5,500 nucleotides of DNA from Tenericutes bacterium 4572_104 (GCA_002084435.1 NBLG01000040.1:1-5500), one strand, 5' to 3'; positions 1 to 5,500 are shown, numbered from the stretch's first letter. Numbers and translations are program-made. The notes: generated by a model from the letters alone, not told the origin.

Positions 1-962
1 AAATAATTAGTTACATAGCCATCATCAGCTAAGATACTAGGCAAATCATAAGAAAAATTGTAAGAATAATCTTTTGGATTAAAATTAATTGTTGGATAAT
101 TTCCTGTAATAGCTATTAATTCTGAAACATTTGTTTTATTTTCACTATAACTATTTTCATAATACAAACCTTCATGAGCTAATCTCCAAAGATTAGGTGT
201 CAAGGTTTCATTCATCGCAAATGGCTGAATTGATTCTAGTAATATTGTAATAACATTTTTTCCCTCTAATAATCCATAATAATCGGTAGGATCTGAATAA
301 TTAGGAGCTACAATCTGTGAATACCCTGAATTATTTTGTTCAATTATATCTTCTAATTCTTTTGTATAATAACCTAATATTCCATATTTTTCAAAAGAAG
401 ACCTTTTAAATGTAGTTACATTCCCATCAGCTAAGAAAGAATTAATGGTTTCAGTGTTAATTGTAAAGAATCCGCCTATTAATATAATCACCATAAAAAA
501 CAAGGCTAATCCCTTTGCATAATAATTAGGTATTTCTTTTTGGTTTTTTTTAAGATGCTTATATAAGAAAATCATTGAGAGAATATACAAAGCTAATAAT
601 ACAAATGCTATTAAAATACCCCAAATTGATAATAATTCTATGTTTATTACATTAGTAGCTTCCCCTATTAAGGATAACTGTTGTAAAGTGAATAAATCGT
701 AATATACAGAATACATAGTTGCGTTTATTAAAAATAACATATCAATTATAAAGAAAACAACACCTAAATAAATAATAGATATTTTATTTGATTTCATTAG
801 AAAAATTAAACTACCAATTCCTAAAGCAATCACTAAATCTATAACTAAATCTTTTGGTAGAAAATTAAAATCGACCCAAATAAAAGTTATAATTTCAGCT
901 ATTAAATAGAATAAAATAAATAAAAGAAATATTTGTGATTTTTGTTTGAGTAATTCTTTCAT
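1..962 (-). CDS. LtaS-like lipoteichoic acid synthase / sulfatase-fold membrane phosphotransferase (3' end outside window)
   Basis: Partial gene: 320 codons are visible and the frame is open to the left edge, so most of the catalytic domain is missing. The N-terminus has five hydrophobic segments (about residues 11-30, 37-56, 61-81, 109-135, 151-169), as in LtaS. A linker (170-232) then leads to the start of an alkaline-phosphatase/sulfatase-fold extracellular domain. Seen motifs are KNVITILLES (E243, likely metal ligand, cf. S. aureus E255), TPNLWRLAHEG, and NKTNVSE (T277, likely nucleophile, cf. T300). Family members polymerise glycerol phosphate from phosphatidylglycerol on the outer membrane face. 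The Glu-to-Thr distance is 34 residues, about 10 less than in S. aureus LtaS as I recall it, so a related branch or another phosphoglycerol transferase is possible. The start is ATG at 962: AAAGAAGG lies 7 nt upstream, whereas an in-frame ATG at 980 lacks such a site and coincides with the predicted transcription start. Confidence 0.88.
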   Translation of the reverse strand, partial: MKELLKQKSQIFLLFILFYLIAEIITFIWVDFNFLPKDLVIDLVIALGIGSLIFLMKSNKISIIYLGVVFFIIDMLFLINATMYSVYYDLFTLQQLSLIGEATNVINIELLSIWGILIAFVLLALYILSMIFLYKHLKKNQKEIPNYYAKGLALFFMVIILIGGFFTINTETINSFLADGNVTTFKRSSFEKYGILGYYTKELEDIIEQNNSGYSQIVAPNYSDPTDYYGLLEGKNVITILLESIQPFAMNETLTPNLWRLAHEGLYYENSYSENKTNVSELIAITGNYPTINFNPKDYSYNFSYDLPSILADDGYVTNY

Positions 963-968
963 AAATAT

Positions 969-976
969 GCCTTCTT
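969..976 (-). promoter_or_regulatory. Ribosome binding site for the LtaS-like gene
   Basis: On the minus strand AAAGAAGG is followed by 7 nt (CATATTT) and the ATG at 962. It lies inside the reading frame that would start at ATG 980, so it decides in favour of the shorter form. Confidence 0.75.
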
Positions 977-986
977 TCATCTTTTT

Positions 987-1014
987 ATTATATCATATTA
1001 AAAACATATAACAA
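987..1014 (-). promoter_or_regulatory. Sigma-A-type extended -10 promoter for the LtaS-like gene
   Basis: On the minus strand the -35-like TTGTTA (1014-1009) is separated by 16 nt from a perfect -10 TATAAT (992-987). A TG dinucleotide one base upstream makes it an extended -10. The expected transcription start is near 980, giving a leader of only about 18 nt before the ATG at 962. The promoter begins right after the previous unit's terminator, so the LtaS-like gene probably has its own transcript. Confidence 0.75.
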
Positions 1015-1016
1015 GT

Positions 1017-1042
1017 AAAAAAGGATTGCTTAACAATCCTTT
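1017..1042 (-). terminator. Rho-independent terminator after mscS
   Basis: On the minus strand AAAGGATTG and CAATCCTTT form a perfect 9-bp stem (1042-1034 with 1028-1020) around a 5-nt TTAAG loop. It runs into T6 (1022-1017), partly inside the stem. It sits 22 nt after the mscS stop codon and just before the next promoter. The opposite strand lacks a T-run directly after the stem, so it should act mainly on minus-strand transcripts. Confidence 0.85.
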
Positions 1043-1063
1043 AAAACAAGTGAAATTTAAAAA

Positions 1064-2011
1064 TTATTTATCTTGATGAACAACAACCTGAGGGAATGGA
1101 ATTTCAATATTATTTTTATCGAATAAGATTTTTAAATGCTTATTCATTTGTCTTATTGTATATGGCCTATCAATTTCTTTAACCCAAGACACAACGCGAA
1201 TAGTTATACCTGAATCTCCAAACTCTTCTATACCTTCATAAAAAGGTCCTTTATGAATTGTAGGTATTTTTTCTTTAATATCTTTCATATTAGTTCTCAT
1301 AAAGCTTTCGAATTTTTCTATGTCTTGATTATAACTTATTTCAACTCTACAAACTGCTTGAGATAATACATTAGATGAATTAATAGCTCCTCTGATATCA
1401 GAATTATTAATCATTTTAATATCTCCATTAATATCTTCAAATTTAGTTATCCTAAGTCCCATTTCTTTGACTACACCGCGAAAATCATCTATTTGTATAA
1501 CATCTCCTACTGCGAATTGTTTTTCAAATATTATAAATAGCCCTGCAAATATATCTTCAATTAAGCTTTGCGCTCCAAAGCTTATAGCTAATCCTATAAT
1601 TCCAGCTCCAGCTAATAAGGTTGGTGTTTGAACTCCCCAAGCAGATAGAATTAAAAATAATCCTGCAATTACTGAAATATATTTAAGAGAGCTCATAACT
1701 AAGTTACCTATTGTTTCACTGCGATGTCCTCGTTTAACCAATAATATTACAATAAATGATAATATTTTATAAAGAATCCAAATAAAAATAATAACTGCCA
1801 ATGATTCCAAAATAGTAACGTAGTTATTAACGAAAAAATTAACAAGATTAAAAAACTTTCCTATAGAACTTCCTATAATTTGCGCAAACTGAGTTCCTGG
1901 AAATAATATTGGTGAAAAAATACCTAAAAATAAACAGATGAAGATAATAGATATTACTATAATAATTCTTGTTTTTTCCTCTTTTGGTTTTTGTTTAAAA
2001 TTAAATTTCAT
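1064..2011 (-). CDS. MscS-family small-conductance mechanosensitive ion channel
   Basis: Complete, 315 residues. Members are membrane channels that open under membrane tension and release solutes during hypo-osmotic shock. Hydrophobic segments lie at about 14-35, 66-92, 108-126 and 131-163. The last is the pore helix signature: LLAGAGIIGLAISFGAQSL, then the amphipathic half IEDIFAGLFIIFEKQF. The beta domain follows (168-206; VGDVIQIDDFRG, then INNSDI where E. coli MscS has IPNGKI), and then a cytoplasmic alpha/beta domain to the C-terminus. The pore helix resembles the Bacillus YkuT type more than E. coli MscS. The protein is slightly longer than E. coli MscS (286 residues), mainly from its N-terminus. 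The start is well supported: GAGGGG lies 5 nt before the ATG. It follows the FN3-like gene after 12 nt and should be co-transcribed with it. The stop is TAA at 1064-1066, followed by a terminator. Confidence 0.95.
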   Translation of the reverse strand: MKFNFKQKPKEEKTRIIIVISIIFICLFLGIFSPILFPGTQFAQIIGSSIGKFFNLVNFFVNNYVTILESLAVIIFIWILYKILSFIVILLVKRGHRSETIGNLVMSSLKYISVIAGLFLILSAWGVQTPTLLAGAGIIGLAISFGAQSLIEDIFAGLFIIFEKQFAVGDVIQIDDFRGVVKEMGLRITKFEDINGDIKMINNSDIRGAINSSNVLSQAVCRVEISYNQDIEKFESFMRTNMKDIKEKIPTIHKGPFYEGIEEFGDSGITIRVVSWVKEIDRPYTIRQMNKHLKILFDKNNIEIPFPQVVVHQDK

Positions 2012-2015
2012 ATTT

Positions 2016-2021
2016 ACCCCT
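2016..2021 (-). promoter_or_regulatory. Ribosome binding site for mscS
   Basis: GAGGGG on the minus strand is 5 nt (TAAAT... to the ATG at 2011) upstream, inside the 12-nt gap after the FN3-like gene. That gene's TAG stop (2026-2024) is followed directly in frame by TGA (2023-2021), a tandem stop whose last bases run into this site. Confidence 0.65.
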
Positions 2022-2023
2022 CA

Positions 2024-3361
2024 CTATTCTTCAATTTTATCTAATACAATATAATAATTATATGATTGTGAATTTGATATTCCGATATTTATTCTAAATT
2101 CAAATACTTGTTTGTTAACCACAAATGTCACTGATTTTGTATCATTAACATAATTCCATTGATAAGTATTATATTCAACTACATAATCATAGGAATCATC
2201 TAATCTGTATATTCTGTAATAAGCTAAATCATAAAAATCTTCAGGGTCATCTAAAACAATAGTTATTCTATAGCTATCACCTAAATCTTCTATCGATAAA
2301 TCATAGCTATAATCTTTTGATGTAGTAAATTCTAATACACTTAATTCTTTTGTTTCTTGGTTTTTATTATATGGATTAATATAAGTTACTAATACTCTTA
2401 TAGAATAATCAGTATCAGCTTTTAATCTTTCAAATAATATTAAATCAGCTTCCATTTGAAATGGTTGTCCAAAGCTTGAAGATGTAATAGGTGGTGTATA
2501 TGTTTTTCTAGCAACTTCATAGTAACTTTCCATTAACACCAATTCAAATGATGGATTAATATCTTCTTCAGTTTCACTCCAAATACTTAAACTAACAGAA
2601 TTATTAGTAACTTGATCTATATATGCCTCACCATAGAATTGATAAGGTGTAAAATAAGATATTTCATCCAATGTAATAGTGTTTAAATCATAAGTTATTG
2701 CCTCTAAACGAAGTAAAACTTCAATATTATTGTTGAATAATTGCGGTATAGTAATAGAAGTATCACCATTCATTAAAGCTATAGTTTGAAAGTTATCAAA
2801 ATCATATTCGTCAGAATATCGGTACCCATAGCTTATTTGTAAGCTTTGATATTCTGAAAACGGATCACTTATATAATAATTAATTTGATAGTCTAATAAA
2901 TATTCTGTATCAGGAGTTAAAAGGTTTATGCCTGTTATAGCTCCACCTGAAACTTCCATAGTCTCAATCTTTAATTTATCCAATACTTCTAATCCAAACC
3001 CTTTATCTGCCATTATTTTTAAAGTATACTCTGTATTTGGATCTAATGAGTCAAATATTCCTGTATTTACTCCTAGATTAGCAGATTGATTATATTCATC
3101 AAACTGATTTTCTAAAACTAACTGAAGACTACCTTCTATAATTGCATTGTCACTGTCTGTAATTGTTACCGAATAAGCTATTGCATTAGTAAATGCTTTT
3201 ACATCATCAATTTTAGCTACTGGACTTTTCGGTATAACAATAACCGCAATAACAATTGCGGTTGTGGTTAAAACGAACGATGAAAAAATAGATTTCAACG
3301 CTTGAAATCTAGATATTTTTTGCCTTTGTTCTTGATATTTATTCTTTCGCAACAAATGCAT
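2024..3361 (-). CDS. Membrane-anchored extracellular protein with fibronectin type III-like beta-sandwich domains, function unknown
   Basis: Complete, 445 residues, not a family I can name. Residues 1-23 are basic (RKNKYQ, QRQK), and about 24-44 form one hydrophobic helix (TTTAIVIAVIVIP). There is no lipobox cysteine or clear signal peptidase site, so a single-pass anchor with the C-terminus outside (type II) is likely. The rest is rich in Tyr, Asp, Ser and Thr in beta-strand patterns. Phrases typical of FN3 F-strands recur: LDPNTEYTLKI (106-116), LTPDTEYLLDY (148-158) and LKADTDYSIRV (313-323). These suggest about four modules near 46-134, 135-237, 238-347 and 348-445; boundaries are rough and the last module is the least FN3-like. 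No catalytic motif, sortase signal or cysteines were seen. It leads an operon with mscS, so an envelope role is inferred. ATG 3361 has a poorly spaced ribosome site (1 nt); TTG at 3355 would have 7 nt and gives a protein two residues shorter. Confidence 0.85.
   Translation of the reverse strand: MHLLRKNKYQEQRQKISRFQALKSIFSSFVLTTTAIVIAVIVIPKSPVAKIDDVKAFTNAIAYSVTITDSDNAIIEGSLQLVLENQFDEYNQSANLGVNTGIFDSLDPNTEYTLKIMADKGFGLEVLDKLKIETMEVSGGAITGINLLTPDTEYLLDYQINYYISDPFSEYQSLQISYGYRYSDEYDFDNFQTIALMNGDTSITIPQLFNNNIEVLLRLEAITYDLNTITLDEISYFTPYQFYGEAYIDQVTNNSVSLSIWSETEEDINPSFELVLMESYYEVARKTYTPPITSSSFGQPFQMEADLILFERLKADTDYSIRVLVTYINPYNKNQETKELSVLEFTTSKDYSYDLSIEDLGDSYRITIVLDDPEDFYDLAYYRIYRLDDSYDYVVEYNTYQWNYVNDTKSVTFVVNKQVFEFRINIGISNSQSYNYYIVLDKIEE
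3283..3311 (-). promoter_or_regulatory. Terminator-shaped hairpin inside the first codons of the FN3-like gene
   Basis: On the minus strand TAGATTTCAA and TTGAAATCTA form a perfect 10-bp stem (3311-3302 with 3298-3289) with a 3-nt GCG loop. Six T follow directly (3288-3283). It starts about 50 nt into the coding sequence (codons about 17-27). The shape is that of an intrinsic terminator or attenuator, but only two of ten pairs are G-C, so it may be weak or accidental. Confidence 0.3.
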
Positions 3362-3362
3362 T

Positions 3363-3367
3363 CCCCC
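3363..3367 (-). promoter_or_regulatory. Ribosome binding site for the FN3-like gene
   Basis: GGGGG on the minus strand can pair with the anti-Shine-Dalgarno CCUCC using one G-U wobble. It is 1 nt from ATG 3361 but 7 nt from the in-frame TTG at 3355, so it may decide for the TTG start. No other purine-rich site is nearby. Confidence 0.45.
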
Positions 3368-3382
3368 AGTTCTTATTTATAT

Positions 3383-3412
3383 TTTATATGAAAATCAAAA
3401 AATAATCAGTAA
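3383..3412 (-). promoter_or_regulatory. Possible promoter for the FN3-like gene and mscS
   Basis: After the upstream terminator, the minus strand has a weak -35-like TTACTG (3412-3407), an 18-nt spacer, and a -10-like TATAAA (3388-3383). A second TATAAA at 3381-3376 is an alternative -10. The region is so AT-rich that such matches are expected by chance. A promoter is still likely somewhere between 3368 and 3428, because the terminator isolates this unit. Confidence 0.4.
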
Positions 3413-3428
3413 CATCTCTAAATTTAAT

Positions 3429-3461
3429 AAAAAAAATGTAAAATGATGACATTTTACATTT
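3429..3461 (-). terminator. Strong rho-independent terminator of the nnr/gamma-CA/HD operon
   Basis: On the minus strand AAATGTAAAATG and CATTTTACATTT form a perfect 12-bp stem (3461-3450 with 3445-3434) with a 4-nt TCAT loop. An uninterrupted T8 (3436-3429) follows. It lies 9 nt after the HD gene's stop codon. The plus strand has only a short T run after the stem, so the main direction is minus. Confidence 0.9.
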
Positions 3462-3469
3462 GATTCTTA

Positions 3470-4066
3470 TTAAAATAAATTCCATTCTTTATAAAATTCA
3501 TTTAGAAATTTTGTCATAAAAGAAACTCTTTTTTTAGCTAATAATTTGGCCGGTTTTGTATTCATTAAGTCTGGTAATTTAAATAATTTTATGTAAAAAT
3601 GAGCTATAGCTGAATTGTCATTTTGGCTTCCTTGATAAATCGGCCTATTAGTAAAACCTGAATATGCAAAACATCTTGCAATTCCTATCGCTCCTAAAGC
3701 ATCTAATCTATCTGCGTCTTGAACGATCTTTCCTTCTATACTATTTACAGACTTACCCTTTAAATGATCGCGAAAGGACATATTATTAATAATTTCTAAT
3801 ATTTCATTTTTTTCTTTAACTGAATATTTACTAAGAAATTCCAATGCTCTATTTGTTCCCTTAGATATTTTATCATCATCTAAATCATGCAAGAGAGCGC
3901 TTAAAGCTACAATATATTGATTAGCATTTAATTCCTTAGCTAAATATAGTGATAATTTATAAACTCGGTTAATATGGAAAATATCGTGTCCGCTTGAATC
4001 ATCTTTTAAAAAGGAATTTATATATTCCTTTGCTTGTTTGATAATTTCAATTTGTTTTTTATTCAT
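3470..4066 (-). CDS. HD-domain metal-dependent phosphohydrolase (YpgQ/YedJ type)
   Basis: Complete, 198 residues, close to the usual length of about 200 for this family. It is a soluble, all-helical HD hydrolase. The metal-binding set is intact: H31 (GHDIFHINRV, 26-35), H60-D61 (ALLHDLDDDK, 57-66) and D117 (VQDADRLDALGAIGIAR, 115-131). The last motif and the following YSGFTNRPIY segment are typical of the YpgQ/YedJ group. B. subtilis YpgQ is reported to be a metal-dependent nucleotide pyrophosphohydrolase; applying that activity here is inference from family likeness. It is the last gene of its operon: its ATG overlaps the stop of the gamma-CA-like gene by 8 nt (ATGAATAA), and the upstream Shine-Dalgarno is weak (CGGAT), so translational coupling is likely. 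The stop is TAA, followed by a terminator. Confidence 0.92.
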   Translation of the reverse strand: MNKKQIEIIKQAKEYINSFLKDDSSGHDIFHINRVYKLSLYLAKELNANQYIVALSALLHDLDDDKISKGTNRALEFLSKYSVKEKNEILEIINNMSFRDHLKGKSVNSIEGKIVQDADRLDALGAIGIARCFAYSGFTNRPIYQGSQNDNSAIAHFYIKLFKLPDLMNTKPAKLLAKKRVSFMTKFLNEFYKEWNLF

Positions 4067-4556
4067 TGGTATAATCCGTTGCCATTTTTATATAATGCAA
4101 AGAATTATTATAATTCTCTTTAATTTCATCTTCTGTTAATTCCCTAATTATTTTCATAGGACTTCCCATAACTAATGTTTTTGGGGGTACAACTTTACCA
4201 GGAGGCACAAGAGTTCCAGCGGCTACCATCGCATATTCTCCAATTTCTGCATTATTTAAAATTATAGCTCCCATACCAATTAATGCATAATCTTTCACAG
4301 TAGCTGCGTGAATAATGGCTAAATGACCTACAGTTACAAACTTACCTATTTTAGTAGGCATATTTGTATCTGTATGAACAACAGCGTTGTCTTGAATGTT
4401 ACTTCCTTCTCCAACATAGATACTTGCCATATCTCCTCTTAAGGTTGCGTTAAACCAAACACTTGCGTTTTTTTCAATTTTCACATCTCCTACTATTTGA
4501 GCTGAAGGCATAATTTTAGCTTCTTTTGATATCTTTGGTTTAATATTTTTATACAT
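4059..4556 (-). CDS. Gamma-carbonic-anhydrase-like hexapeptide-repeat (LbH) protein, YrdA/PaaY/YtoA family
   Basis: Complete, 165 residues from the chosen start. It is a left-handed beta-helix protein, probably a trimer with metal at subunit interfaces. Hexapeptide turns run from about residue 14 to 133 (AQIVGD, ASVWFN, VGEGSNIQDNAVVH, KIGKFVTVGH, ALIGMGAIILNNAEIG, VPPKTLVMGSP). A C-terminal helix (about 140-160) follows, as in the family. The three zinc/iron-ligand histidines are present (H61, H78, H83), as are the conserved R40, D42, Q55 and D56. Where many relatives have HGC after the third histidine, this one has HAA. Catalysis cannot be assumed: many YrdA-type proteins have unknown substrates or no proven carbonic anhydrase activity. 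Start: AAAGGAG is 7 nt from ATG 4556 but 1 nt from ATG 4562, so 4556 is preferred. It overlaps nnr upstream by 8 nt (ATGTATAA) and the HD gene downstream by 8 nt. Confidence 0.92.
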   Translation of the reverse strand: MYKNIKPKISKEAKIMPSAQIVGDVKIEKNASVWFNATLRGDMASIYVGEGSNIQDNAVVHTDTNMPTKIGKFVTVGHLAIIHAATVKDYALIGMGAIILNNAEIGEYAMVAAGTLVPPGKVVPPKTLVMGSPMKIIRELTEDEIKENYNNSLHYIKMATDYTNE

Positions 4557-5500
4557 TTTCATACTCCTTTAAAACTTTATAAATATTATTTAATATATCT
4601 GTGGCTATTATACTTGTTTCCCCGTACAAATCTTTAGCGTAATCAGAGGAGACTTGTTGGATAAATATTGAATCTGTTAAAGCTTTTAGAATATCTAAAT
4701 TATTAGCTAACATACCAGAAATAATCCCGGTTAATACATCTCCGCTTCCTGCAGTAGCTAATCCAGTGTTATTTACTTGAATAAAACGAATTTCATCTTG
4801 ACTCGCTAAAATATTACAAGGACCTTTTAATAAAATATGAAAACCTAAATCAGTTATTTCTTTAAGGTATTTTAAAGGTGCGTTTAATATTTCTTTTTGT
4901 TCAACCCTTAAAAACTTAGCTAATTCACCTAAATGTGGTGTTAAGATAATATTCTTATTCTTATATGATTTTGGTTCAATATATAAAAATCCAGATCCAT
5001 CAATTATTAATGGAATATCTTTTTCTAACAAATAATTTAATAATATTTGATGATTCGTGTTCTTTTTTATTCCGGGGCCAAATACTACTACTTTTGCTTT
5101 TTCTAATTCAGGAATAGTATTATTTCCTAAATTATAATCGATAATAAGTTCAGGATAAAACTGTGTGAAATTATTTTCTTCAGTTAATATTTTTACAATT
5201 CCAAGGCCTGATTTTAAACCAGCCATAGCACTCATTTGAATTGACCCCATCATTGCTTTAGACCCACCAATAAACACACCTAATCCATAGCTATATTTAT
5301 GAGAATTATGAAGCCTTTTCTTTAGGGTTAAATGATATTTATCTATTTCTATAAACTTAGATTTTAAAGATGTTTCTTTAATAATATTTATATCTAATAA
5401 TTTCATCTCTCCATGATAATCCATTGCGTCATTTATTAGATTACCAATTTTATAAAGTCCGACAACACCTGTAAAATTAGCTTTAATGGCCATTCCTAAT
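4549..5500 (-). CDS. nnrD: NAD(P)HX repair enzyme: end of epimerase (NnrE) domain plus ADP-dependent dehydratase (NnrD) domain; 5' end outside window
   Basis: Repairs hydrated NAD(P)H: NnrE interconverts the R and S epimers and NnrD dehydrates S-NAD(P)HX using ADP. The frame is open to the right edge. The first visible ATG (5493) is not a real start: residues 1-38 from it (AIKANFTGVVGLYKIG, HGEMKLLDINI) match the last strands of the YjeF N-terminal (NnrE) domain, and the in-frame codons before it (Leu-Gly) fit that domain. So a fused YjeF-type gene is cut by the window. The NnrD domain has a ribokinase-like fold. Numbered from 5493: Gly-rich start (FIGGSKAMMG, 74-83), SGLGIVKI (95-102), FGPGI (138-142), TPHLGEL (185-191), LLKGPCNIL (221-229) and the signature NNTGLATAGSGDVLTG (241-256) with likely catalytic D252. 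The usual D-x-D-x-L motif is DGSGF here (165-169). It probably leads or continues the operon; its TAA overlaps the next gene by 8 nt. Confidence 0.93.
   Translation of the reverse strand, partial: LGMAIKANFTGVVGLYKIGNLINDAMDYHGEMKLLDINIIKETSLKSKFIEIDKYHLTLKKRLHNSHKYSYGLGVFIGGSKAMMGSIQMSAMAGLKSGLGIVKILTEENNFTQFYPELIIDYNLGNNTIPELEKAKVVVFGPGIKKNTNHQILLNYLLEKDIPLIIDGSGFLYIEPKSYKNKNIILTPHLGELAKFLRVEQKEILNAPLKYLKEITDLGFHILLKGPCNILASQDEIRFIQVNNTGLATAGSGDVLTGIISGMLANNLDILKALTDSIFIQQVSSDYAKDLYGETSIIATDILNNIYKVLKEYENV
4564..4570 (-). promoter_or_regulatory. Ribosome binding site for the gamma-CA-like gene
   Basis: AAAGGAG on the minus strand is a near-consensus site inside the end of the nnr reading frame. 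Its 7-nt spacing to ATG 4556, against 1 nt to ATG 4562, decides the start. Confidence 0.8.

Noticed and set aside
978..980. ATG at 980 as start of the LtaS-like gene
   Set aside because: It lacks an upstream Shine-Dalgarno and coincides with the predicted transcription start, whereas ATG 962 has AAAGAAGG at 7 nt.
1562..1584. Perfect 9-bp inverted repeat (TAAGCTTTG...CAAAGCTTA) with a 5-nt loop inside mscS
   Set aside because: It falls on the codons for the conserved pore-helix residues SFGAQSL and has no T run after it. Coding constraint plus AT-rich chance explains it.
3242..3263. 8-bp inverted repeat (AACCGCAA / TTGCGGTT) in the FN3-like gene
   Set aside because: It encodes the repetitive membrane helix (TTTAIVIAVIVI) and has no T tract or binding-site look. 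Probably a by-product of Thr/Ala/Ile/Val codons.
2024..3361. FN3-like protein as a lipoprotein or sortase-anchored protein
   Set aside because: There is no Cys after the hydrophobic helix and no LPxTG-like motif with a C-terminal hydrophobic tail.
1..5500. Mollicutes-type recoding of TGA to tryptophan
   Set aside because: All tryptophans I translated are TGG, no reading frame needs TGA read-through, and a tandem TAG-TGA stop follows the FN3-like gene. The standard code explains everything, though absence of TGA codons cannot fully exclude recoding.
1..5500. Mobile element, defence system or CRISPR
   Set aside because: No transposase, integrase, direct-repeat array or terminal inverted repeats are visible. 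Strand direction and base composition are uniform.

Overview
All genes in this window lie on the minus strand. The DNA is very AT-rich by eye (roughly 30% GC), Shine-Dalgarno sites are purine-rich, tryptophan is TGG, and visible stops are TAA or TAG. An LtaS-type enzyme, MscS-type channel, YpgQ-type HD phosphohydrolase and NAD(P)HX repair enzyme together suggest a low-GC Gram-positive (Bacillota) or a close wall-less or near-Mollicutes relative such as the Izemoplasma/Haloplasma area. That placement is inference only. I see no mobile element, CRISPR array, tRNA, rRNA or transfer signature.

Read in the direction of transcription (right to left) there are three transcription units. Unit 1 (5500 to about 3430) is a tightly packed operon. 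It holds the 3' part of an NAD(P)HX repair gene (NnrE tail plus full NnrD domain, cut by the window edge), a gamma-carbonic-anhydrase-like hexapeptide protein, and an HD-domain phosphohydrolase. Both gene junctions overlap by 8 nt, and the unit ends in a strong intrinsic terminator at 3429-3461. Unit 2 (about 3412 to 1017) encodes a 445-aa membrane-anchored extracellular beta-sandwich (fibronectin type III-like) protein of unknown function. It is followed after 12 nt by an MscS-family mechanosensitive channel and ends in a terminator at 1017-1042. Unit 3 starts directly behind that terminator, with an extended -10 promoter driving an LtaS-like polyglycerol-phosphate (lipoteichoic acid) synthase that runs off the left edge.

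Unit 1 looks like metabolite repair and housekeeping: repair of hydrated NAD(P)H, nucleotide hydrolysis and a metal-binding trimeric LbH protein. Units 2 and 3 concern the cell envelope: a surface protein, an osmotic safety valve and an envelope polymer synthase. I found no clearly new multi-gene system. The most interesting items are the uncharacterised FN3-like protein paired with mscS, a terminator-shaped hairpin inside that gene's first codons, a changed acidic motif in NnrD, and several start codons where Shine-Dalgarno spacing argues against the longest reading frame. No stretch over 300 bases lacks a gene.
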